This document shows, one piece after another, positions 1 to 10,129 of a stretch of DNA of 64,000 nucleotides. The DNA is taken from contig OZ023181.1 in NCBI GenBank assembly GCA_963995505.1, positions 22,309,366 to 22,373,365 on the forward strand, given 5' to 3'. Below the pieces are notes generated by a model. That model had not been told where the DNA came from, searched no databases, and was given only the letters and a program-made list of their open reading frames with translations. Each line of letters opens with the position of its first letter. Position 1 is the first letter of the stretch. This DNA comes from Hypericum androsaemum (Eukaryota; Streptophyta; Magnoliopsida; Malpighiales; Hypericaceae). The position numbers and the translations under genes were made by a program.

Positions 1-479
1 AGTAATATGTTATCGGATTTACTCGCTGCTCGGTGAACATGATGTCTTGAACCGTCAGCTTTTGGTGTAAACCAAGACAATAACATTTACACAATAATAA
101 CCCTAGTATATTTAGGTTCTCACGTTGTGTCTGTTTCGGCCATGGACCGTATCTTGGATTCATAAGTGTTTTTCCCATTTGAAGCGGCCTCACTTCACAC
201 TTACATAGGTGATCTCCTATCAGAAGTATCCTGCCATACTCCACCTTAATCAAGGTATAGGAATCATTAAAAGCGTAATGCTTATCCTTACCACACCTCT
301 GCAGGTTAATACCTGGGCAGCTTCTGAGAATGAGATAGGTTCCAGGTGATTCACTGAACCCTCCATAACTTAGTTGTCTCATTGAACCAAGTTTGTGGGA
401 TCTCCACTCATCATGGTTGAGTTACCGCTATGGACGTTCTTTATTGTGTGGATTTTAATCCCATTCCCCTTACTGCGTT
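1..479 (-). other. 3' non-coding region of copia copy 1
   Basis: The sequence after the pol stop has no long reading frame and no LTR terminus. By position it is the region between pol and the 3' LTR. Some copia groups have such a stretch, but I cannot say from this alone whether it has a function. Confidence 0.55.
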
Positions 480-3400
480 TTACATTTGATCTCTATTGAT
501 TCCTTTCGTAAAAGGATCAGCTAAGTTGTCCTTGGACTTTACATAGTTAATGGTGATCACCCCACTAGAGATCAACTGTCTAACGGTATTATGTCTCCGA
601 CGGATATGTCGAGACTTTCCGTTGTACAACGTATTTTGTGCTCTCCCGATTGCAGACATGCTATCACAGTGTATCAATACGGGAGGCACTGGTTTACTCC
701 AGCACGGAATATCCTCTAGGAAGTTTCTGAGCCATTCAGCTTCTTCCCCAGCTTTATCTAGCGCTATAAACTCCGACTCTATGGTGGATCGAGCTATGCA
801 CGTTTGTTTAGAGGACTTCCAAGACACAGCTCCTCCTCCTATGGTGAATACGTATCCACTCATAGATTTGGAGTCCTTAGTGTCCGATATCCAATTTGCG
901 TCACTGTATCCTTCTAATACAGCTGGATATTTAGCATAATGTATGCCATGGTTTATGGTATGTTTTAAATACCGTAAAACCCTTTCTAGAGCTAGCCAGT
1001 GATCCTTTCCTGGATTACTTGTGAATCTACTAAGTTTACTAACCGAGTACGCAATATCGGGACGAGTGCAGTTTGTTAAATACATCAAGCTCCCGATAAT
1101 TTGCGTATACTTCAGTTGCGATACTGGGTCCCCTCGATTCTTGGCTAAGTGTAGATTCAAATCTACTGGAGTCTTAACCGGAGGTTTGTCGAAAGCTTCA
1201 AACTTCTTGAGCACGTTTTCCACGTAGTGGGATTGTGTCAAGATAATTTCGTCAGCTTTCCTAGAAATTTTTATTCCTAGTATGACGTCTGCCAGACCCA
1301 TATCTTTCATTTCAAAGTGGCTCTTTAACATGTTCTTAGTTTTCACAATAACCTCTTTATTGCTTCCCATAATTAGTAAGTCATCTACATAGAGACATAC
1401 AATTACGTAAGCTTCAGGTGTGCCCTTAATGTAAACACATTTATCGCACTCATTGATCTTAAATCCATTTGACAGCATTGTTCCGTCAAATTTCTCGTGC
1501 CACTGTTTCGGCGCTTGTTTTAGCCCGTATAGTGACTTGACTAGTCGACACACTTTATGCTCTTGTCCGGGAGCCACAAACCCTTCAGGTTGCTCCATGT
1601 ATATCTCCTCTTCCAGTTCTCCATTTAGGAAAGCTGTTTTTACGTCCATTTGATGGATCTCGAGGTTATAGAGTGCTGCAATAGCTATGAGTACTCTAAT
1701 CGATGTGATTCTTGTGACAGGCTAATACGTGTCAAAGAAATCATATCCCTCCTTCTGCTTGAACCCCTTAGCTACCAATCAAGCTTTGTACTTGTCGATT
1801 GATCCATCAGCTTTGTATTTCCTTTTTAGGATCCACCTGCATCCCAAAGGTTTACAGCCCGGTGGGAGATCCACGATTTCCCACGTGTGGTTTTGCATAA
1901 TGGATTCTATCTCACTATTGATAGCTTCCTTCCAGAGAGGAGCATCTGGACTGGACAATGCCTCTTGAATTGTCTTGGGCTCATCTTCTAACGCATAGGT
2001 TAGATAGTCCGGACCGAAAGATTTGGCCACCTTCGTCCGTTTACTACGTCTAGGTTCATCATCTTCCTGATTTGACCCTTGCGTAGTCTCGTGAGTCCTT
2101 TTCTTTGGACTTGCTTCCTTTCTTTTCTTATTAGGAAAGCTTTCTTCAAAAAACGTTGCGTTCCTTGATTCTATGACCATTCCCGTGTTTATCTCAGGGT
2201 TCTCAGATTTATGCACCAAGAATCGATAAGCACTGCTATTTTGCGCATATCCGATAAAGATGCAATCAATGGTCTTGGGTCCTATGCGCACCTGCTTAGG
2301 CTTAGGTACTTCGACCTTTGCTAGGCACCCCCACACTTTAAGGTAACCGTAGGAAGGCTTCCTTCATTTCCATAGTTCATATGTGGTTTTATCCCTTTTC
2401 TTGTGTGGCAATTTGTTTAGAATGTGGTTAGCTGAGAGCACAGCTTCCCCCCACATGTTCTGGGGTAAGCTCGAGCTAATCAACATAGCGTTCATCATCT
2501 CCTTAAGAGTTCGATTTTTGCGTTCAGCTACGCCATTCGATTGGGGTGAGTATGGAGCAGTCGTCTGATGAATAATGCCATGTTCTTGACAGAATTCCTC
2601 AAACGGAGCTACATATTCTCCTCCTCGATCACTTCGGATCATTTTGATTTTCACGCTGAGTTGATTTTCAACCTCATTCTTATATCTCTTAAAAGCATCA
2701 AGAGCTTCGTCTTTGCCCTTTAGGAGATATACGTAACAGTATCTCGTGTAATCATCGATAAATGTGATGAAGTATTTCTTCCCGCCTTTAGTTTGCACGT
2801 GTTTCATATCGCAAGTGTCCGTATGAATTAATTCTAAAGGCGTAGTACTTCTTTCCACTGAATGGAAAGGTGCTTTGGTCATTTTAGCCTCCACACATAC
2901 TTCACATTTATCGGACGGGTTGAACTCTAGATTCGGTAATAAATTTAAACTTACTAACTTTCTTAGCGAGTTTAGATTTACGTGTCCTAATCTACCATGC
3001 CATAAATTAGAACACTCGGCCAAATAAGAAGAAGCATTAACTTTATTTTCACCATTAAAGGTGCGATGTACAGTTATTACATTCATCTTAAAGAGCCCCC
3101 TCTCTAGATAACCCTTTCCTATGAATTGACCCGCTTTGGTCAGTACAAACTTATCAGCCTCAAATACAAGCTTAAGACCGGCTTTGCTTAACAGTGAGCC
3201 AGAGACTAAGTTCTTGCGGATGTCCGGGACATGCAGCACATCCTTGAGGGTCAGCTCCTTTCCTGAGGTCAGCTTCAGGACCACCTTTCCCAGACCAACG
3301 ATCTTGGACGTTGCAGAGTTTCCCATGAACAGCTTTCGGCCGGTGATCGGGATATAGTTCGAGAACATCTCCTTGTCCGAGCAGATGTGGCGAGTAGCTC

Positions 3401-4322
3401 CAGTGTCCACGAACCACTCTCTCGGATTGTCCACCAGGTTGGCTTCAAACACCACAGCTGACAGATCCATCTGGGACAAGTCTTCAGCCAGGTTAGCCTT
3501 TCCTTGGTCTTTCTTCGGCTGGCGACAGTCCTTAGCCATGTGTCCGGGTTTCCCGCAGTTGTAGCAGTCGCCCTTGATCTTTTTCTTCTTGGGTTTTTGC
3601 TCCTTCTGCTTATCCTCGGACTTCTTCCTCTTCTTGCCACTTTTTCCCTCAGCGAGGTGCACGGTGGTCTCAGAGTTGGCCTTGCCTTGCTTGACTTCGG
3701 ATTTTCGGTTGTCTTCCTCGATCCTTAGTCTCACTATTAGGTCTTCTAGGCCCATGTCCTTCCTCTTGTGCTTGAGGTAGCTCTTGAAATCCTTCCACAG
3801 CGGGGGGAGCTTCTCGATCATTGCAGCTACTTGGAAGGACTCGCTGAGTTGCATCCCTTCGGCTTGGATCTCGTGAAGGATCAGCTGCAACTCTTGCACT
3901 TGGTCGATGACCTTCTTGGAGTCCACCATCTTGAAGTCGAGGAATCGTCCGACGATGAATTTCTTCGTCCCGGCATCCTCTGTTTTGTACTTCTTCTCGA
4001 GTGAACTCCACAGCTCTTTAGCGGTCTTAGCTTTCGCGTAGACATTGTAGAGCGTGTCGTCTAGTCCATTCAGGACGTAGTTCCGGCATAGGAAGTCGCT
4101 GTGACTCCATGCATCGAGGGCGTTGATCTTCTGTTGATCTGCCTCATTTTCCGCTACCTTCGGAGCCTCTTTCTTCAGGAATCGGACCAGGTTGAGCGTC
4201 GTCAGGTAGAACAACATCTTTTGTTGCCACCTCTTGAATTCGGTACCGTTGAACTTGGCCGGCCTTTCGGCGTGGGCAGTTCCCGGGACCGCTGGCACTG
4301 GTGCTGAGCTTGTTGATGCCAT
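480..4322 (-). pseudogene. copia copy 1 gag-pol polyprotein, three premature stops
   Basis: The gag start is the ATG at 4322, 12 nt beyond a strong hairpin. Gag shows a UBN2-type domain and a zinc knuckle of the form [14 protein letters not shown] near 3560. Protease has the motif [12 protein letters not shown], near 3400. Integrase has the zinc-binding region near 2900-3000 (HGRLGH, CEVC) and catalytic-core segments HTDTC and SDRGGEY. Reverse transcriptase carries LYVDD near 1390 and RNase H ends near 500. Three stops interrupt pol in an otherwise unbroken frame: a TGA near 2362 where Gly is usual, a TGA near 1779 where Arg is usual (consistent with CGA to TGA), and a TAG near 1720. No frameshift was seen, so decay is recent. 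The copy cannot make full-length Pol without readthrough. Confidence 0.92.
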
Positions 4323-4333
4323 CTTCAAGTACA

Positions 4334-4434
4334 CAATCTCGTCTTACGATTGTTGTTTGTCAGAGTTGGTGTACTTGATTAGGATCACTTCAGTCGAGGC
4401 AAGTGTTGGACACTTTCTCCGTAAGACGAGATTG
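4334..4434 (-). other. 15-bp inverted repeat spanning LTR end and leader of copia copy 1
   Basis: Positions 4334-4348 (CAATCTCGTCTTACG on the plus strand) are exactly complementary to 4420-4434, leaving a 71-nt loop. One arm is inside the LTR and the other ends 12 nt before the gag ATG at 4322, so element RNA could fold over the place where the primer-binding site should be. No initiator-Met primer site (TGGTATCAGAGC) follows the LTR. Confidence 0.75.
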
Positions 4435-5038
4435 CCCCGTATATTTCAGTGCTGTACGGGCTTCGGCAATCGTCCCCAAGATACAACGACTGTTTAGGGC
4501 GTTTCCAAGAACGGGGGAAGAGGAGAAGACAACAATGCTAGAAGGTGCATGTACTGCTGGGATGATTATTCTGGCAGGGGGACAGGCCTATTTATAGACT
4601 GGAGGAGGCAGGGAGGCAGCCACCCCGAAGGGACGCGTCTGCTCGGCCAACAGGCTGACTGGCTGCGCTCGTGGCCCTTCGGTGATCTCGCACTCCTTCG
4701 GCCTTCTGGAAGCCTCCAGCTCCTCGCGACGATGCGCACGTGCGAAGTGCCAAGTGCGCCACAAAGCGCCCATTGCGACCTGCGTCCAATGCGCCATACG
4801 CACACGCGCGTGCGCGTGCTCGGACGGTGCGAAGCACCGTCCTCGCAGGCAGCTAGCGGTGGGTCTGCCTTTTGGGTAGCCAATCAGGTTGATAGGCAAG
4901 GAGGGAAATTCCTTATAAACAAGGAAATCCTCCTTGCTCTATTCAATGTGGGATTGCACTTTCCCATTTCCCTTTGGGCCTCCATTTTGGGCCTTACCAT
5001 TTGTGGGCTTGCATTGAACTTTCATTCAAAATCCAACA
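4404..5038 (-). repeat. 5' LTR of copia copy 1
   Basis: Read on the minus strand the 635-bp segment begins TGTTGGAT and ends GTCCAACA, giving the TG...CA ends and short terminal inverted repeat of an LTR. A TATA box (CTATAAATAG on the minus strand, 4588-4597) lies about 190 bp from the LTR end, as expected for the U3/R boundary. The boundary at 4404 is inferred, because the second LTR is outside the window. Confidence 0.7.
4588..4597 (-). promoter_or_regulatory. TATA box in copia copy 1 LTR
   Basis: CTATAAATAG on the minus strand inside the LTR, in a GC-rich context, oriented toward gag. It is the best core-promoter candidate of the element. Confidence 0.6.
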
Positions 5039-5342
5039 GTATTTATTTAGATTCATTGGATATTCGATACTACAATATTCGATACGTAATTATGTCATTC
5101 GGGAGGCTGTAACTGGAATTTTAAAACTGTACTGGATGTGCGAAGAAGGCAAACCGTATGGACCAATTAAAAAATATTAATGAAAAAAATACTCCTAAAA
5201 TAAATTGAACGATTCTCCGTTCCGAATACAATAAATAAAAAAACTGCAGTGCCCAAAATAAATTTAGATCAACTGATGAGAGCGTTATTATAGTTTAATC
5301 AGTTCTCAAGTTCGAGTCATTAAATACTTGTTGGGAGATGTT

Positions 5343-5910
5343 TAGGGGTGAGCAAATGACCGGACCGGATCGATCCAAACCGAATCATATTAATCGAGAA
5401 CCAATTAAGAAAAAATATGAGATCCAGACCAGACCATTTGCTAATTGAATCTAGACCAGAACCAAACCAATTTTTTTATTTGGTCCGGGTTCGGACCAAA
5501 ATACTCAGAAGTTTAAAAAAAATAAATACTGGACGCTTATAAACTTCAGAAAGGCAAAAGACACCGGATAAGAGGCCGAGAGAAGAGATGTCAATTAGGA
5601 TTTGACATTTAGATTTGTTGTTTGAGGATGTCGATCACTCATAAATTATTTGTCATTGTACTATGTGAGAAAAAATATATATTGGCTGTGTGACCTTGCT
5701 ACACGTGGGTCTTTTTATCCTTGTCTCAAAAAAATTTGGTATGGTCTGATTCTCCATGGTTCTTTTAAAAAGATCCGAACTAGATCCGAGAATATTTTTT
5801 GAGCAAACAAAGAACCGATCCGGATCATTTTTTTTGTTTTTGTTCAGGACCGAATTTTTTAGTTTGATTCGATCTGGTTCTGTGGTTCTTGGTTCTTTTG
5901 CTCACCCCTA
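5343..5910. mobile_element. non-autonomous hAT-like element with 8-bp target duplication
   Basis: The 568-bp element has terminal inverted repeats TAGGGGTGAGCAAA at 5343 and its complement ending at 5910, flanked by the perfect 8-bp duplication GAGATGTT (5335-5342 and 5911-5918). An 8-bp duplication with a YAGGGGTG-type terminus is typical of the hAT superfamily. No transposase frame is present. The interior is rich in GGACC/GGATC and AACCAA motifs in partly palindromic order. Confidence 0.9.
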
Positions 5911-5918
5911 GAGATGTT

Positions 5919-6223
5919 TGTAATTGTGACATTTCAACCGATTTGAATTTGGATTAATTTTTTTTAGAATACTAGATGGTAAAAACTAAAAAAAATCTGC
6001 AAGGAGCAAAGTGAATTAAGCAGAAAAGTCAAAAAAATAAAAAAAGAAGAGGAGGAAGGAGACTCAGCTAAAGCGAGGCCGAGGCGGCGTTGATAAAAAG
6101 CGGCACAACTCAAAAAAAGCTATGGACGGCAAGAGAGCAACGGAAATCGGGAGACACCCTACACGTCATCGGCGCCGCCAACCCAATAATATAGAGTAGA
6201 ATTCTTTCCCACTTGGGGAGGAA
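5919..6223 (+). other. upstream region of serine acetyltransferase gene
   Basis: AT-rich DNA with purine-rich segments (5990-6060) leading into the gene. An AATAATATAG stretch at about 6185-6194 lies 30-40 bp before the start codon and could belong to the leader. No convincing core promoter was identified. Confidence 0.3.
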
Positions 6224-6465
6224 ATGGCCTGTGCGAGCGACACCATCTGGCCGGCGGCGGCTCCTCCTCGTCCTCGTCCTCGTCCTCTCCCCGGTAAGAA
6301 CGACGCCGTTGTTGTGTTCCCGTTCGAGAAGGTGTTCCCTGTTTACGCGATGGGCCGCCTCCCCTCTCCCGATACGCCGCCGTCTGTTTCCCTCCCGGGC
6401 GACCCCATTTGGGAGGCCATCACTCGAGAGGCCAAGTCCGAGGTACTTACTTACTCTCTCTCTCT

Positions 6466-6504
<39 letters not shown>

Positions 6505-8874
6505 GTCGCTTTGTTTTGTTACTACTTTGCGCGGGTTCGAACCCTGGATCTCGAACGAACACGAGACATCTTGATTAAGTTAGAATAACAGTGAGTCGTT
6601 GGTCGTTGGGTAGGCGGAGAAGGAGCCTATATTGAGCAGCTTCCTGTACGCGAGCATAGTGGCCCATGACTGCTTGGAGCAAGCGCTGGCCTTCGTCCTC
6701 GCCAACCGGCTCCAGAACCCCACCCTCCTGGCCACCCAATTGTTGGACATTTTCTCCAATGTCATTTCCAACGACCCCGGAATCCGCCGCTCCATTCGCC
6801 TCGATGCTCAGGTCTCTATTATACGCTCTCTCTCTCTCTCTTGTCTTTTCCCATTCAGTGTTGTGCCTCTCCTTGTTCACTGATACACAGAGTTGTTGCT
6901 CGCTCTCAGGCGTTCAAGGACCGGGACCCGGCTTGTCTATCCTATTGCTCAGCTGTGCTCTATCTTAAGGTACCTTTGTGTTACGCCTCTCGTTTTCGAG
7001 GGTTAGTGTCCTGTCACATCTCCGTTCGATTGTGTTAATGGCACTTTCTTCTTTTCTAGGGTTACCACGCCCTGCAATCCTACCGAGTAGCTCACGTGCT
7101 GTGGAACCAAGGAAGGAGAGTGTTGGCTTTGGCATTGCAGAGTTGGATCAGCGAGGTGGTTTCATCAGGCATTCATCTTTGCACTTGTTGAGCTGGATTT
7201 CTATTAGACGGCTTCTCTATCGCTTTCTCATGTTCATATTCCCCTCTGTTTTTCAGGCGTTTGGAGTCGATATACACCCAGGTACAAGATCAGAGAATCC
7301 TAATCCATACATGCTATGCAGCGCATAATGATTAACTGGCTTCAACATCTTATATACAGCTGCCAAAATTGGAGAGGGAATCTTATTGGATCATGGGACG
7401 GGTGTGGTGATTGGTGAAACTGCAGTTGTAGGGAACAGAGTCTCTCTGTTGCACGTAAGGCAGCTGCTTGTTTCGGCTTTCCTCTCTACTTAGTCCTAGG
7501 CCAAACATCAATATCTACTTTACCTTTTCTGACATGAATCAAATGTCAATTCTATGGACATTTATTTGCCAGGGTGTTACATTAGGAGGAACAGGGAAAG
7601 AAATTGGTGATCGGCATCCAAAAGTGGGGGATGGTGCATTGATTGGAGCATGTGCTACAATACTTGGGAACATAAGGATAGGTGAAGGTGCTATGATAGC
7701 TTCAGGGTCTCTTGTGTTAAAGGATGTACCTCCTCATAGGTAAGAATGCAATGTCTTAAGAATCTGTCTTACACTGTAGTGACGCCCTGGCTGATGTGAA
7801 TTCTTTGTTGTGTGCTGCTTTCAAGTATGGTGGCAGGAACACCTTCAAAGGTGATCGGATATATGGATGAGAAAGATCCTTCCCTCACTATGAATCATGG
7901 TATACTACTCAATATCATAGTTTTCCCTTGATAAATTTCGGTTTCCCAAACTTAAGGATGAAAATACCTCCTTTTTTTAGTATCTGAAAGCTAATGAACC
8001 TGGTGCCAGTGTACTGACCAGTATCTAAAAACCTTTCGGCCTTTGAGATCCTTAGTTGAAATGCTTAGCATATCTATATGACAATGTTATCCCTGATATA
8101 GATTGCCGTAAATTCAATCCCTATAAGATTAATAGAATAGATCTCTTTTCCTTCTGAGCTACTTTCTATGAATGGGAGTTGCGAGGTGCTATTCTTACTC
8201 TTTCGAATTTTACAAAGACTAAATAGATGGTATGGATATGGAGCGTGCCCCAGATGTTCAACCACATTCAGAGGACTCTTGATGGAGCCTTCTTATCCAA
8301 AGAGAATCCCATCTCCAATAATTACTCGGGATGGCTCCTTATCTCCGATAATTTATGCTTTTTGATGACCGCTTCCCCCATCAGAGGGAATGGGAAACAT
8401 ACCAATTGCAGATCTAAAAAATGTTTTCAGTGCTACTGGATGTCATTTCTGTTCACAGGGGAATCAGATGCATATAAGAACTGCCACCTGCTGCAAAACT
8501 TCTGCAAGCTGTTCATTTCAAAGAATTGTCATCATCTCTCATGCTTGTGTAAATTTGTGCAGATGCTACAAAAGAGTTCTTCAAACATGTTGCTGCAAGT
8601 TTTAGAGAAGACCGGCCCACTGGTAAAAACCCGCTTTATCTTTCGCTCTTCATATCGATTGGCTCTACAAAAGAGAGTCAAATGAGTATTGCAATGTTGC
8701 AACATCATGCACTTCTCCTTGTCTTTCTTTGCTGTAGTCTTCTTGGTTAACTATATATTTTCCCATCTATCTGCCTGATGGAGATTATCTTTTTTAGCTA
8801 ATGACAATCACCGAGTCGAGGTTGAAATGTCTCCAGCGACAGCAGGATGCACAGATAACAATGGCCACGCTTGA
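6224..8874 (+). CDS. serine O-acetyltransferase, SERAT3 type
   Basis: Makes O-acetylserine from serine and acetyl-CoA, the carbon acceptor for cysteine synthesis. Ten exons close in frame: 6224-6442, 6614-6811, 6910-6969, 7060-7155, 7257-7281, 7360-7454, 7573-7739, 7826-7899, 8563-8622, 8798-8874; 356 aa. The N-terminal helical SAT domain carries SSFLYASIVAHDCLEQAL and LANRLQNPTLLATQ. The C-terminal left-handed beta-helix carries DIHPAAKIGEG, LLDHGTGVVIGET and HGVTLGGTGKE, which supply the catalytic histidines and acetyl-CoA site, then VAGTPSKVIG. The N-terminal FPFEKVFPVYA and the C-terminal extension with DATKEFFKHVA match the cytosolic SERAT3 group, which in Arabidopsis has low activity; cytosolic location is inferred from this. 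The last exon ends in a hydrophilic tail I do not recognise, so its acceptor is the least certain junction. Confidence 0.93.
6468..6502. repeat. (AT)n microsatellite in SERAT intron 1
   Basis: About 17 AT dinucleotides directly after a (CT)n run, 25 bp into intron 1 of the serine acetyltransferase gene. Likely length-variable. Confidence 0.95.
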
Positions 8875-10129
8875 GGATCTATTTGCGGTGTTAGATATCC
8901 TCATCTCGGTGGGCTAATCGACAAGCGTGATGGAGAACCAGCAGCTTGTTCTTGACGGAGGTCGTAAAGTAACCACAAGGTTACTGGCCCAAGGAAGGGA
9001 AGAGAGCGCATTAGCTTCACTCGAGTCCTTGAAATGCACTTGTTCATTTTATCGTGGGCCAATTTAGGTTATGTAATTCTGGCCCAAAGTCCTTGATATG
9101 CCCTTTTCAGCTTCTTCTTTATATATCAGTATTATCAATTTTTCTGACCAAGTTCGCTAGTATAAGCTACTAATCCTGTTCTAGAAATCTATATCAAGTG
9201 GAAAAAAAGAACGGTGAAAATTTGAAGTTGCAATTTGAACTAAAATTCAAACTTTGAAACTAAGGTAAAACATTTATTTTGGACATCTAAATACTAACTC
9301 ATCACAGTGATTTGGCATTACGTAGAACTTTTGATGGTCATTACTTTTCACCATGGTCCCTATAGGGGCAAAATTGTGCTTGATTTCGTACAACTTTTTG
9401 ATATCTATTATTCAACAAGTTTAAAAATTGACACCAAGGTGAAAAGGCAGGTAAATATCTCGCTTTCTCTGTTTTTCCACATCAGTGTTATTTTTTAAAA
9501 ACGTTGAATGATAGATATCAAAAAGCACTAATTTGACGGTCATTACTTTTCACCATGGTTTCGATGGGGTGAAATTGTGTTTGATTTCATACAATTTTTC
9601 GATATTAATCATTTAACACGTTTAAAAAATAATACCAAGATGAAAAGCAAGATATTTACTTCATGTGAGATAAAAAAAGAAGCATCATATACAAATACAA
9701 ACTTATCAACCTTCAAAATTTTGACAAATATACATTCAGCGGGCTACCCAAAATAGATTGTATGGTGAGTGGGCCGGCCCACGGCTTAGATACCAGAAGC
9801 CCAGTACCGGGAGAAAAATAACAAAAAAGGAAAGAAATACTTGACCGCGGGCGAGATATCCTTCCGTGACTTGGTCAACGCGACTCCGAGAGAGAGAGAG
9901 AGAGACCGTCTCGGGAAAAAAAAAAGGAAGGGAAGAGTAACCGCGGCCGCGGGCGTTTCCTCCCGAGATCCGAAACCCCGGATTCGGATCCCGGCCAGTC
10001 GGATTCCGGATCGCCCGCCTCTAACGAAGAGGTTTGCCCTAATTCGCGTCCTAGGGGATTTTACGCGAGTTTTTTTTCTTATTTCTTTGTTCTTCACGTT
10101 AGGCGTTCCGCCAATTGGGAGCCGTCACA
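8875..10129. other. intergenic region between SERAT and GRIP genes
   Basis: Holds the SERAT 3' end, an AT-rich stretch with a diverged direct repeat (9331-9652, listed separately), and the GRIP promoter and leader from about 9750, which becomes GC-rich with a short (GA)n at 9891-9904. No further gene is visible. Confidence 0.6.
9331..9652. repeat. diverged direct repeat pair of about 120 bp
   Basis: Two copies, about 9331-9450 and 9532-9651, share the order TTGAYGGTCATTACTTTTCA, CCATGGT, AAATTGTG, TTGATTTC, ACAA, TTTTTGATAT, then a TTTAAAAA-rich part and ACCAAG(G/A)TGAAAAG. They differ at many positions. They are probably an old tandem duplication or two units of an unidentified repeat; no terminal repeats were found. 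Confidence 0.75.

Larger units (their letters stand above)
1..5038 (-). mobile_element. Ty1/copia retrotransposon, copy 1 (cut by left edge)
   Basis: Minus-strand element read right to left: 5' LTR (4404-5038), short leader, gag-pol (4322 down to 480), then a 3' non-coding stretch (479-1) running off the window, so the 3' LTR and left target-site copy are not seen. The domain order protease, integrase, reverse transcriptase, RNase H places it in Ty1/copia, not Ty3. Three in-frame stops in pol show it is dead as it stands. I did not assign a clade. GC-rich LTR sequence stands out against the AT-rich flanks. Confidence 0.93.

Noticed and set aside
4549..5112. 187-codon plus-strand open frame across the copia copy 1 LTR
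   Set aside because: Lies on the strand opposite to the element and covers LTR sequence; no protein family.
6525..6550. tRNA-like B box (GCGGGTTCGAACCCTGG) in SERAT intron 1
   Set aside because: No matching A box or cloverleaf stems upstream within 60 bp; chance match.
9331..9652. Possible MITE at the direct repeat pair
   Set aside because: Copies are in direct orientation and no terminal inverted repeats or target duplication were found.
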